Shown: positions 1-4,561, numbered from the stretch's first letter. The stretch: DNA of 5,033 nt from Oscillospiraceae bacterium (GCA_017415945.1 JAFQDR010000014.1:1-5033), one strand, 5' to 3'. Notes: generated by a model from the letters alone, not told the origin. Numbers and translations: made by a program.

Positions 1-113
1 CCCGGAATACGATCAGCTCCATCGAAACGGGACAATTCAACCCTACTGCAAAACTGGCGCTGATCCTCTGTATTGCGCTGGATAAGAAATTTGAAGAACT
101 GTTTTACTTTTAG
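1..113 (+). CDS. Xre (Cro/CI-type) helix-turn-helix regulator, C-terminal end
   Basis: Only the last 36 or so residues of this gene are in the window; the frame runs from base 3 to the TAG stop at 111-113 and its start is off the left edge. The visible protein reads RNTISSIETGQFNPTAKLAL and ends in DKKFEELFYF. This is the classic second half of a small HTH_3/Xre domain: the end of the recognition helix (the ISxIExG motif), the xNPT turn, and the final helices with a (F/L)EELF ending. Small single-domain members of this family act as cytoplasmic DNA-binding regulators, often next to a small membrane protein. That arrangement is present here: the next gene's Shine-Dalgarno overlaps this stop codon, so the two are translationally coupled. 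The target genes cannot be told from the sequence. Confidence 0.85.
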   Translation, partial: RNTISSIETGQFNPTAKLALILCIALDKKFEELFYF

Positions 114-117
114 GAGG
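112..117 (+). promoter_or_regulatory. Shine-Dalgarno AGGAGG overlapping the upstream stop codon
   Basis: AGGAGG begins inside the TAG stop of the Xre gene and sits 6 bases before the ATG at 124. It fixes that ATG as the start of the membrane protein, rather than an in-frame ATG at 73 that lies inside the Xre gene and has no ribosome-binding site. Confidence 0.85.
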
Positions 118-123
118 ACAAAG

Positions 124-426
124 ATGGATAATATAGCAATGCTTATTCTTGGCGTTTTTATATCCGCACTCGGAATTGTGAATATCATGGGCAATATCAG
201 TACAATCCACACCTACAACCGCAGAAAGGTTCGGGAGGAGGATGTTCCGAAATACGGCAAGGCTGTTGGTACTGGAACGCTCATCATCGGTACATCCTTT
301 GTCGTTGGATTTGCGGTTTCATTCATCAGTGAATTGCTGATGGCGATCATTATTCTTCCGGCTGTGATAGTCGGACTCGGGTTCATTTTATATGGACAGT
401 TCAAGTACAACCACGGGATATTCTGA
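124..426 (+). CDS. Small three-helix membrane protein, partner of the Xre regulator
   Basis: This 100-residue protein is mostly membrane. Hydrophobic segments lie at about residues 4-24, 48-70 and 74-96, separated by a charged loop (HTYNRRKVREEDVPKYGKAV, about 27-46) that by the positive-inside rule should be cytoplasmic. The size, the loop with a Tyr-Asn plus Lys/Glu-rich stretch and the position after an Xre gene resemble the uncharacterised DUF3784-like small membrane proteins of Firmicutes, but that family assignment is from memory and only tentative. The start is set by the AGGAGG six bases upstream. It ends its operon: an intrinsic terminator follows 17 bases after the stop. Proteins in this position may modulate their partner regulator or respond to membrane stress; nothing in the sequence proves either. 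Confidence 0.8.
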   Translation: MDNIAMLILGVFISALGIVNIMGNISTIHTYNRRKVREEDVPKYGKAVGTGTLIIGTSFVVGFAVSFISELLMAIIILPAVIVGLGFILYGQFKYNHGIF

Positions 427-443
427 CAGTGCTGCTATAATGG

Positions 444-478
444 AAGGTATCGCAGAAATGCGGTGCCTTTCTCTTTTT
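444..478 (+). terminator. Intrinsic terminator of the Xre-membrane protein operon
   Basis: Arms AAGGTATCGC (444-453) and GCGGTGCCTT (460-469) form a 10-bp stem with two G-T wobbles and a 6-base AGAAAT loop. A T-rich run ending in TTTTT follows to 478. It lies 17 bases after the stop at 426 and insulates this operon from the PadR promoter. Confidence 0.85.
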
Positions 479-510
479 GTGAATCTTTTGTAAAGCATAC
501 AGCATACCTC

Positions 511-539
511 TTGACATTGTCGATATTCGATAATATAAT
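511..539 (+). promoter_or_regulatory. Consensus sigma-A promoter of the first PadR-DUF2812 operon
   Basis: A perfect -35 TTGACA (511-516) and perfect -10 TATAAT (534-539) are separated by exactly 17 bases. The start of transcription should fall near 546. Such a strong unregulated core is typical of promoters held down by a repressor, and inverted repeats overlap and follow it. Confidence 0.92.
517..533 (+). promoter_or_regulatory. Putative PadR operator, upstream copy (in the -35/-10 spacer)
   Basis: The 17 bases between -35 and -10 read TTGTCGATATTCGATAA. This is an imperfect dyad that shares its left arm TGTCGAT with the better dyad at 552-566. The inferred consensus is TTGTCGATnATCGACAA; the right arm here has two deviations. 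A protein bound here would directly block RNA polymerase. Assignment to the PadR encoded just downstream is inference from position. Confidence 0.6.
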
Positions 540-550
540 AGAATTACAGA

Positions 551-567
551 ATGTCGATTATCGACAA
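551..567 (+). promoter_or_regulatory. Putative PadR operator, downstream copy
   Basis: TGTCGAT (552-558) and ATCGACA (560-566) form a perfect 7-bp inverted repeat around one central base. It lies just after the predicted transcription start and two bases before the Shine-Dalgarno. Its centre is 34 bp from the centre of the upstream copy, roughly three helical turns. Most likely the PadR product binds here to repress its own operon. As RNA it could also form a weak hairpin near the ribosome-binding site, but a one-base loop is not feasible without opening some pairs. Confidence 0.68.
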
Positions 568-568
568 T

Positions 569-576
569 GGAGGTGA
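569..576 (+). promoter_or_regulatory. Shine-Dalgarno GGAGGTGA selecting a GTG start
   Basis: This is a full 8-base match to the anti-Shine-Dalgarno of 16S rRNA, 6 bases ahead of GTG at 583. It supports the GTG as the true start; an ATG at 567 in another frame precedes and overlaps this site and can be ignored. Confidence 0.85.
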
Positions 577-582
577 CAGATC

Positions 583-906
583 GTGCCGCGTGTAAAATTT
601 CAAACACTTACCGAGCAGATGTACTATATCCTGCTGTGCCTTTCCTCCGAATGCTACGGCATGGACATCATGGACAAAGTACCGCAGATGACAGGCGGCA
701 GGGTGAAGGTCGGTTCGGGAACGCTGTACAATCTGCTGGAACAGTTCCTTGAGGCCGAGATCATTGAGGAAACCAAGGCAGAAGGACGGCGGCGGTCATA
801 CATCCTGACGAAGAAAGGTCGGGAGCTGCTCGATAACGAATGCAAGCGGCTTGAAAGTCTTGTAAGTGACTATCACCGCTATCTTGTAAAGGAGGATGCA
901 GAATGA
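583..906 (+). CDS. PadR-family transcriptional repressor (first cassette)
   Basis: This 107-residue winged-helix regulator shows the standard PadR layout: helix 1 at about 8-20 (TEQMYYILLCL), a YGMDIMDKV helix 2 at 25-33, the recognition region VKVGSGTLYNLLEQFLEAEI at 41-60, a two-strand wing (about 63-76, GRRRSYILT) followed by TKKGRELL, and a C-terminal helix (about 84-105) for dimerisation. The S/GTLYxxLxxL signature is the family hallmark. The short length puts it in the PadR-s2 type, with one dimerising helix. Such proteins are mostly cytoplasmic ligand-responsive repressors that bind dyads in their own promoters; the dyads at 517-533 and 551-567 fit this. The start is GTG at 583, set by GGAGGTGA. 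Its stop overlaps the next start by four bases (ATGA), so it is translationally coupled to the DUF2812 gene. The ligand is unknown. Confidence 0.93.
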   Translation: MPRVKFQTLTEQMYYILLCLSSECYGMDIMDKVPQMTGGRVKVGSGTLYNLLEQFLEAEIIEETKAEGRRRSYILTKKGRELLDNECKRLESLVSDYHRYLVKEDAE

Positions 907-2240
907 AAGATGTAAAGCGCAGAATGGAAGTTTTCAGCTTCTGGGACAAAACCGGAATCGAGCGGCATCTTGAAAAGATGGCTGCAAACAGCTGGATGCT
1001 TGAAAAAATGTCAGCTCTTTTCTGGACATACCGCAGAATCGAACCGAAGAAAATTCATTTTTCCATCTCGTACTATGCTTCCATCTCGGATTTTGAACCC
1101 GAACCCACAGAGGAGCAGCAGGAGTTCAACGCCTTCTGCGAGCACTCCGGGTGGAAGCCAGCGGCATCCTCGGTACAGATGCAGGTGTTCTACAACGAAA
1201 ACGAAGATCCCGTGCCGATTGAAACCGATCCGGAATTGGAGCTTGAGAACCTGCACCGCTATGCAAAGAAAACCGCACTGAAAACCTATCCGCTGCTCCT
1301 TTTGATTTCACTTCTGATGGGTGTGACGTTTATCGGCTCGATCCTCCGTGATCCGGTGTACTATCTGGCAAGCGCGATTCATCTGTTCACCGGCGTGTGG
1401 TTCGTGGTGGCGTTTGTTTATTCGCTGTCCGAACTCGCCGGGTATTATCTCTGGCGTCGTCGTGCAAAGCGAATGGCGGAACAGGGAGAGTTTCTGGAAA
1501 CTAAAGGTCACGGATGGCTGAACCGGGCGATACTGATATTCATAATCCTGTCCCTTGCGTTGTACCTGATGTCTATCGGCAATACAGGATTTCAGGTGTA
1601 TATGATCGCCTTCGTGGTGAACATGATTACCGTGATTTTCATCGTGCAGGCAGTCAAAGAATTCCTCAAGCGCAGGAAGGTAAAGGCCGGTACCAACAAA
1701 ACGATTGTTGCAGTAATCAGCTTTGTCGCGGCTTTCGTGCTGATTGGGGCAACAAATGCATTCACGATTTATGCAATCAAAACGGATATGTTTTTCGATC
1801 AGTTTACAGAGCTGCCGTTTACCATAGGAGATTTGACCGGAATTGATGACAGCAGATATCTGAAAAGCAAGGATGACAATGACTCCATTCTTCTCGGACA
1901 GCTGAACTCTTCTCAGCATCCAATGGACAACGGTGAAGGACTGCGGCTCGGCTACTCTATCACGGAAGTAAAGATGCCGTTTATGTATGACTTCACCTTT
2001 GAAAAGCTGTATGCGAACCGCATCACAGAATACAGTTATGAAGCCGGTATACGGTATGAGGAATCTGATGCAGCAGCATGGGGCGCAAAGAGAGCCTATC
2101 GATTGACTGACAACGGTGAGCCGGAGAATACCTATTTCGTATGTTATGATCGGTATTTCCTGCAAATCAATGCAGGCTGGGAGCTGACACCGGAACAGAT
2201 GGGGGTGGTCGGTGAAAAGATCAATTCTCTTGTGCAGTAA
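903..2240 (+). CDS. DUF2812-domain membrane protein with C-terminal extracytoplasmic domain
   Basis: This 445-residue protein starts at an ATG overlapping the PadR stop, with AAAGGAGG seven bases upstream. The N-terminal part (about 9-100) matches the DUF2812 pattern: FSFWDKTGIERHLEKMAANSW, then a Pro-Lys step (RRIEPKKIHFSISY) and a second helix ending in CEHSGWK. Five hydrophobic segments follow at about 128-147, 153-183, 208-225, 231-252 and 267-290. Basic loops WRRRAKR (184-190) and KEFLKRRKVK (252-261) put the N terminus inside, so residues about 295-445 should face outside. That 150-residue tail is polar, has two Cys-poor beta-like stretches and resembles no domain I can name. DUF2812 proteins have no established function and are usually next to PadR genes, as here. 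A sensor or effector under PadR control is likely; one plausible role is passing a membrane or extracellular signal to the PadR. It is the last gene of its operon. Confidence 0.88.
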   Translation: MKDVKRRMEVFSFWDKTGIERHLEKMAANSWMLEKMSALFWTYRRIEPKKIHFSISYYASISDFEPEPTEEQQEFNAFCEHSGWKPAASSVQMQVFYNENEDPVPIETDPELELENLHRYAKKTALKTYPLLLLISLLMGVTFIGSILRDPVYYLASAIHLFTGVWFVVAFVYSLSELAGYYLWRRRAKRMAEQGEFLETKGHGWLNRAILIFIILSLALYLMSIGNTGFQVYMIAFVVNMITVIFIVQAVKEFLKRRKVKAGTNKTIVAVISFVAAFVLIGATNAFTIYAIKTDMFFDQFTELPFTIGDLTGIDDSRYLKSKDDNDSILLGQLNSSQHPMDNGEGLRLGYSITEVKMPFMYDFTFEKLYANRITEYSYEAGIRYEESDAAAWGAKRAYRLTDNGEPENTYFVCYDRYFLQINAGWELTPEQMGVVGEKINSLVQ

Positions 2241-2286
2241 TGCTTTATGCAGCCGATTGTTGTCGTAGAGTTGGCAGACAAAATTG

Positions 2287-2308
2287 TATACATCATGCAT
2301 CATATATA
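2287..2308. repeat. Imperfect AT-rich palindrome in the 3' untranslated region
   Basis: A 22-bp imperfect dyad is centred on ATGCAT (2295-2300), with TATA at each outer end; each arm has two mismatches. It contains the tandem CATCAT-G-CATCAT. It lies 47 bases after the DUF2812 stop, in the 134-base stretch before the terminator stem. Function is unknown, and it may be chance in AT-rich DNA. Confidence 0.35.
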
Positions 2309-2374
2309 TTGGGCTTATAAGCAATATGATTTGTGTATTTATCAGGTTGTATCTGAAAGAAAGACAATAAGTGG

Positions 2375-2413
2375 AAGACATTGCCGATGATTTCGGTGAT
2401 GTCTTTTCTCTTT
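2375..2413 (+). terminator. Intrinsic terminator of the first PadR-DUF2812 operon
   Basis: AAGACATTGCCGA (2375-2387) pairs with TCGGTGATGTCTT (2393-2405) over 13 bp, with two adjacent G-T wobbles and a TGATT loop. It is followed by TTCTCTTT. It ends only 4 bases before the -35 of the next promoter, so the two operons are tightly packed but separately transcribed. Confidence 0.88.
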
Positions 2414-2417
2414 CCGC

Positions 2418-2446
2418 TTGACAATTATTACGTTTAGTGATATAAT
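2418..2446 (+). promoter_or_regulatory. Consensus sigma-A promoter of the second PadR-DUF2812 operon
   Basis: A perfect TTGACA (2418-2423) and TATAAT (2441-2446) are separated by 17 bases, the same geometry as the first operon. The transcription start is predicted near 2453, inside the inverted repeat at 2447-2469. A lone TATTAC half-site (2426-2431) lies in the spacer. Confidence 0.92.
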
Positions 2447-2469
2447 GCTATTACAGTATCCGTAATAGC
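2447..2469 (+). promoter_or_regulatory. Putative PadR operator of the second operon
   Basis: GCTATTAC (2447-2454) and GTAATAGC (2462-2469) form a perfect 8-bp inverted repeat with a 7-base spacer. It abuts the -10 element, covers the predicted start site and ends directly before the Shine-Dalgarno. Position and symmetry indicate an autoregulatory operator for the PadR at 2481. The sequence is unrelated to the TGTCGAT dyads of the first operon. As RNA, an 8-bp hairpin with a 7-base loop would also form immediately before the ribosome-binding site. Confidence 0.7.
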
Positions 2470-2480
2470 GAGGTGACAAT

Positions 2481-2798
2481 ATGCGTGACAATGCCAAAAG
2501 TGGTGCGCTGACGGAGGTAACGTTCTTTGTGCTGCTTTCTTTATATGAACCGAAGCATGGATACGCCATTATGCAGTTTATCGAGGAGAAAACATGCGGA
2601 AGGCTGGTACTTGGTGCAGGTTCTCTATACGGAGCCATCGATAGTCTGTACAAAAAAGGGTGGATTGAGCTTTTTAACGATACCGATGTGCGAAAGAAAG
2701 AATACAGGATCACCGAGCTCGGCAGGCAGATCGCCGAGCAGGAACTTTCGCGACTGAGAAAAGTGACACGAATCGCGGAAGATATTATAGGAGGATGA
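2481..2798 (+). CDS. PadR-family transcriptional repressor (second cassette)
   Basis: This 105-residue winged-helix protein is a paralogue of the first PadR. Visible elements are helix 1 (TEVTFFVLLSLYEP, 11-24), HGYAIMQFIEE (26-36), the recognition helix LVLGAGSLYGAIDSLYKKGW (42-61), the wing DVRKKEYRIT (69-78) and a C-terminal helix rich in Glu/Arg (82-102). The usual GTLYxxL signature appears as GSLYGAI. It starts at ATG 2481 after GAGGTGA (2470-2476), with a short 4-base spacing; the start also agrees with the normal PadR N-terminal length. The DUF2812 gene follows 4 bases after the stop, so the two form one operon. It probably represses its own operon at 2447-2469. The ligand is unknown. 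Confidence 0.93.
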   Translation: MRDNAKSGALTEVTFFVLLSLYEPKHGYAIMQFIEEKTCGRLVLGAGSLYGAIDSLYKKGWIELFNDTDVRKKEYRITELGRQIAEQELSRLRKVTRIAEDIIGG

Positions 2799-2802
2799 GC
2801 GC

Positions 2803-3405
2803 ATGACAAAGAAAGTTTACCGTTATTTCGGCGGATTCACAGAAAAACAGGCAACATGGCTGAATCGGATGGCAACGGAAGGCTGGCGGCTGATCCGTAC
2901 CGGAAAGATAGCATACGAATTTGAAAGCTGTGAACCCGGCAAAGTTCAGTATGCAGTAGAGTTCATCGCGGATAAATCGCAGAAGAATGCCGAGGACTAC
3001 AAAGCTTTTCTGGAGGGCTGTGGATACAAGGTTTGGTATAAGAATGCCAATCTCAGCTATTCCATCGGTAAGGTACGCTGGCGTCCGTGGGCAGAAGCTG
3101 ATGCACAGATCACGACAAGCCGGACAACATACAACAAAGAACTTCTGATTGTGGAAAAAGAGAATGACGGCAAGCCGTTTGAACTGCATACCACCGCAGC
3201 TGACAGAATTGTCTTTCTGAAAAAGTTGCGGAATGTGTGGCTGACTTATACGGCAATGTTCTTATTCATGGCAATTCTGTTTCTGCTTCAGGCTCAGATA
3301 GCCTCCGCTGTACTCGGCGGTATCGGGCTGCTTTCACTGATTCCGGTGGTGTTATATCAGGTACAAATCAGTAAAATGAAGAAAATGGACGATTTTCAGG
3401 AATAA
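2803..3405 (+). CDS. Short DUF2812-domain membrane protein
   Basis: This 200-residue protein has AGGAGG (2789-2794) eight bases ahead of its ATG, inside the end of the PadR gene. Residues about 4-95 are a clear DUF2812 domain: YRYFGGFTEKQATWLNRMAT, EGWRLIRTGKIAYEF, then CEPGKVQYAVEF and a second helix ending in FLEGCGYKVWY. It aligns by eye with the N-terminal part of the 445-residue protein (MAxxxWxL, EPxKxxxxxxY). Two membrane helices follow at about 146-163 and 166-187, joined by a very short turn, so both the DUF2812 domain and the basic tail (KMKKMDD) should be cytoplasmic. Unlike the first cassette's protein it has no extracytoplasmic domain. This is closer to the minimal architecture of the family; its function is unestablished. 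I see no good terminator right after it; the nearest is at 3720-3747. Confidence 0.88.
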   Translation: MTKKVYRYFGGFTEKQATWLNRMATEGWRLIRTGKIAYEFESCEPGKVQYAVEFIADKSQKNAEDYKAFLEGCGYKVWYKNANLSYSIGKVRWRPWAEADAQITTSRTTYNKELLIVEKENDGKPFELHTTAADRIVFLKKLRNVWLTYTAMFLFMAILFLLQAQIASAVLGGIGLLSLIPVVLYQVQISKMKKMDDFQE

Positions 3406-3488
3406 TTCACTTTTCATGCAATGATTCCGCATTATTTACGAGTAGATAGGTGAAGAGCTCTTACAATAACAGCAAGGAGATGTAAAGA

Positions 3489-3599
3489 TTGGGACGAGCG
3501 ATTCAAATGGATGATGACCGGATCATGGAACTGTACTGGGATCGGTCGGAGTCTGTCATCAGTGAGACAGCAGCACTCACGGTTGATGAAAAGGCTTGA
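3489..3599 (+). pseudogene. Remnant of an ECF-type sigma factor (N-terminal fragment)
   Basis: A 36-codon reading frame (TTG at 3489, or ATG at 3507, to TGA at 3597-3599) has AAGGAG nine bases before the TTG. From the ATG it encodes MDDDRIMELYWDRSE followed by SVISETA. This closely resembles the first 20 or so residues of a Firmicutes sigma-70 group-4 factor family that begins with an acidic start and an ELYWxRSExxIxET motif and normally continues KYG into region 2. Here the resemblance stops after SETA; eight unrelated residues and a stop follow, and I find no continuation in the other frames before 3720. The likely reading is that the gene lost everything after region 1/early region 2. The family match is from memory of the motif. 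It could instead be a chance peptide, but the good ribosome-binding site argues against that. Confidence 0.55.
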
Positions 3600-3719
3600 G
3601 AGAACAATTCATATCAAATGAAAATAGCGCGACTTAATATAATTGTGTGAGTGTCATTCTCGCAAGAGAAACCACAACAGGCAGCGCCGTTAAATACATC
3701 TGGTAATTTCCAAACAAAG
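3600..3719 (+). other. Stretch without a recognisable gene
   Basis: With the sigma remnant and 3406-3488, this fills the 381-base gap between the second DUF2812 gene and the DUF2442 remnant. No frame gives a protein I recognise. The only structure is a small hairpin, TTCTC-GCAA-GAGAA (3657-3670), with a GNRA-type loop and no T-run, so it is not a terminator on its own. Upstream, 3453-3462 is the perfect palindrome AAGAGCTCTT with no clear role. Confidence 0.4.
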
Positions 3720-3748
3720 AAATAACGCCCCGTACAGGGCGTTATTTT
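3714..3748. terminator. Bidirectional intrinsic terminator between converging genes
   Basis: AAATAACGCCC (3720-3730) and GGGCGTTATTT (3737-3747) form a perfect 11-bp stem with a CGTACA loop. Read on the plus strand it ends in TTATTTT; on the minus strand it is followed by CTTTGTTT. It therefore can stop transcripts from the second PadR operon and sigma remnant, and from the minus-strand DUF2442/ribbon-helix-helix genes. Confidence 0.9.
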
Positions 3749-3786
3749 GCGTCTGAGACAGTAATCAAATACACGGTAAAATTCTT

Positions 3787-3981
3787 TTATGCGTCGATGC
3801 CGTTCTGATAAAGGTATTCGGGCGATATGTCGATATCTCTATCACACCAGACGGGCACACTGTAATCAATATACACCGCTTTGAAGGTGTCCGGATCCTT
3901 CAGCGGGGAATATGCGGGGGTATCGAGCATCGGCGCGAAATCGTATGTTTTGGATTCACCACATGCGTGTATGAGCTTCAT
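3787..3981 (-). CDS. DUF2442-domain protein, N-terminally truncated (probable remnant)
   Basis: This 64-residue reading frame carries most of a DUF2442 domain: GESKTYDFAPML (8-19), an LKDPDTFKAVYIDYSVPVW segment (27-45) and the hallmark ending DIDISPEYLYQNG (49-61). The family is normally about 80-90 residues; the first strand and turn are missing. Reading upstream in the same frame gives VITVSDGSMPT and then a TAG at 3985-3987, which looks like the missing strand cut by a stop codon. No Shine-Dalgarno is well placed for the ATG at 3981. It is therefore probably a recently broken gene or one expressed only as a fragment. DUF2442 proteins are small and cytoplasmic, often paired with DUF4160 in toxin-antitoxin-like operons; no DUF4160 gene is visible. 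It follows the ribbon-helix-helix gene in the same frame and probably the same transcript, ending at the terminator 3720-3747. Confidence 0.6.
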   Translation of the reverse strand: MKLIHACGESKTYDFAPMLDTPAYSPLKDPDTFKAVYIDYSVPVWCDRDIDISPEYLYQNGIDA

Positions 3982-4020
3982 TTGCTATGTCGGCATACTT
4001 CCGTCCGACACGGTGATCAC

Positions 4021-4266
4021 TCATTTTTTCTGGATCGAGCATGTTAGGAAGCATCTTTTTTGTAATATCGATATTTTTTCTGCTCCCTCTCTGCCGATCG
4101 TTTCATGAATTGCACGCTTGATAAATTCATTTGTGGTTTCATTTTTTGCATCGGCATGTGCCTTGATGATTTCTTTATCACCTTTTAGTACACGAATTTT
4201 GATTTCATCATAATTGTTTTTCATGTACTTAGCAACAGCCTTTTGATTTGATTTTGGTATAGCCAT
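4021..4266 (-). CDS. Arc/MetJ-type ribbon-helix-helix DNA-binding protein
   Basis: This 81-residue protein begins MAIPKSNQKAVAKYMKNN, a leader I associate with small Firmicutes ribbon-helix-helix proteins. The fold is visible: strand YDEIKIRVLKG (19-29), helix A KEIIKAHADAKN (31-42), the N-E-T-T turn, and helix B TNEFIKRAIHETIGRE (45-60). Such proteins dimerise through the strand, which enters the major groove; many are antitoxins or autorepressors. Residues 61-81 (including RCFLTCSIQKK) run past the usual end and may be a non-native tail. AAGAGG lies seven bases upstream of the ATG. The gene is visibly more AT-rich than the PadR operons, consistent with separate origin. It is followed in the same frame by the broken DUF2442 gene. 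No toxin gene is evident, so an antitoxin role is only a guess. Confidence 0.8.
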   Translation of the reverse strand: MAIPKSNQKAVAKYMKNNYDEIKIRVLKGDKEIIKAHADAKNETTNEFIKRAIHETIGREGAEKISILQKRCFLTCSIQKK

Positions 4267-4288
4267 TATTATACCTCTTTACATAAAT

Positions 4289-4317
4289 ATTATACTACAG
4301 AACAATATCGGGTACAA
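4289..4317 (-). promoter_or_regulatory. Promoter of the ribbon-helix-helix gene
   Basis: On the minus strand, TATAAT (4289-4294) lies 17 bases downstream of TTGTAC (4312-4317). The -10 is perfect; the -35 keeps only TTG. It is 22 bases before the ATG, leaving a short leader with AAGAGG (4274-4279). Confidence 0.65.
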
Positions 4318-4320
4318 TAT
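4302..4320 (-). promoter_or_regulatory. Putative ribbon-helix-helix operator (direct repeat)
   Basis: The minus strand carries ATATTGT twice (4314-4320 and 4302-4308), exactly 12 bases apart. One copy overlaps the -35 element and the other fills the spacer. Tandem short repeats in the promoter are typical of operators bound by ribbon-helix-helix dimers side by side, so autoregulation is a reasonable inference. Confidence 0.4.
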
Positions 4321-4537
4321 GATATAATATAATCACAGCAAGAGAAGAGCGAAACACATTTCCCGAGTAGACAAAGAGGTCAAACAGACTCACGCCGCTC
4401 CCCTTACCGGAAAATAAAATAGAGAGCTGCGGCGAATGCGGACAGGTAACGCCAAGAACGCAACGCAAGAGCGGGACGAGATAAGTGAGATTGAGATTGC
4501 AAGTGAACATAGATGTTTAAAGCTCCCCGCCGCCGGC
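4321..4537. other. Unassigned stretch between the ribbon-helix-helix promoter and the IS end
   Basis: I find no convincing gene here. Short plus-strand frames (4436-4540, 34 codons, MRTGNAKNATQERDE..., and one ending near 4411) lack ribosome-binding sites and recognisable motifs. A minus-strand 71-codon frame (4295-4510) overlaps the promoter and is probably spurious. A TATAAT lies at 4324-4329 on the plus strand without a matching -35. The sequence is more GC-rich than the AT-rich gene beside it, so it could be the tail of a former locus cut by the insertion sequence. Confidence 0.4.
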
Positions 4538-4561
4538 TGAAGTGAACCCAAAAGTTTAGAC
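4538..4561. repeat. Terminal inverted repeat of the IS3-family element
   Basis: It starts TGAAGTGAACCC, has the AAAAGTTTAGAC core and adjoins GC-rich flanking DNA (GCCGCCGGC) outside the element. The partner repeat is off the right edge, so the repeat is recognised by family resemblance only. Confidence 0.65.

Noticed and set aside
73..123. Upstream in-frame ATG for the small membrane protein
   Set aside because: It lies within the Xre coding region without a Shine-Dalgarno; AGGAGG at 112-117 clearly selects ATG 124, and the extra 17 residues are basic and unlike a membrane protein start.
1308..2381. 357-codon open frame on the minus strand
   Set aside because: It is antisense to the 445-residue DUF2812 gene, has no ribosome-binding site or recognisable motif, is rich in Cys/His/Arg typical of a shadow frame, and runs across the 3' terminator.
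2342..2809. 155-codon minus-strand frame across the second promoter and PadR gene
   Set aside because: It overlaps a perfect promoter, operator and a clear PadR gene on the other strand; the translation is low-complexity Ser/Leu-rich with no domain.
3657..3670. Hairpin TTCTC-GCAA-GAGAA as a terminator or RNA element
   Set aside because: The stem is only 5 bp with no T-run, and a much stronger bidirectional terminator lies 50 bases on.
3881..4108. 75-codon plus-strand frame over the DUF2442/ribbon-helix-helix junction
   Set aside because: It is antisense to two frames with family signatures, and has no ribosome-binding site or motif.
4295..4510. 71-codon minus-strand frame
   Set aside because: It covers the ribbon-helix-helix promoter, has no Shine-Dalgarno and matches no family I know; kept only as part of the unassigned stretch.
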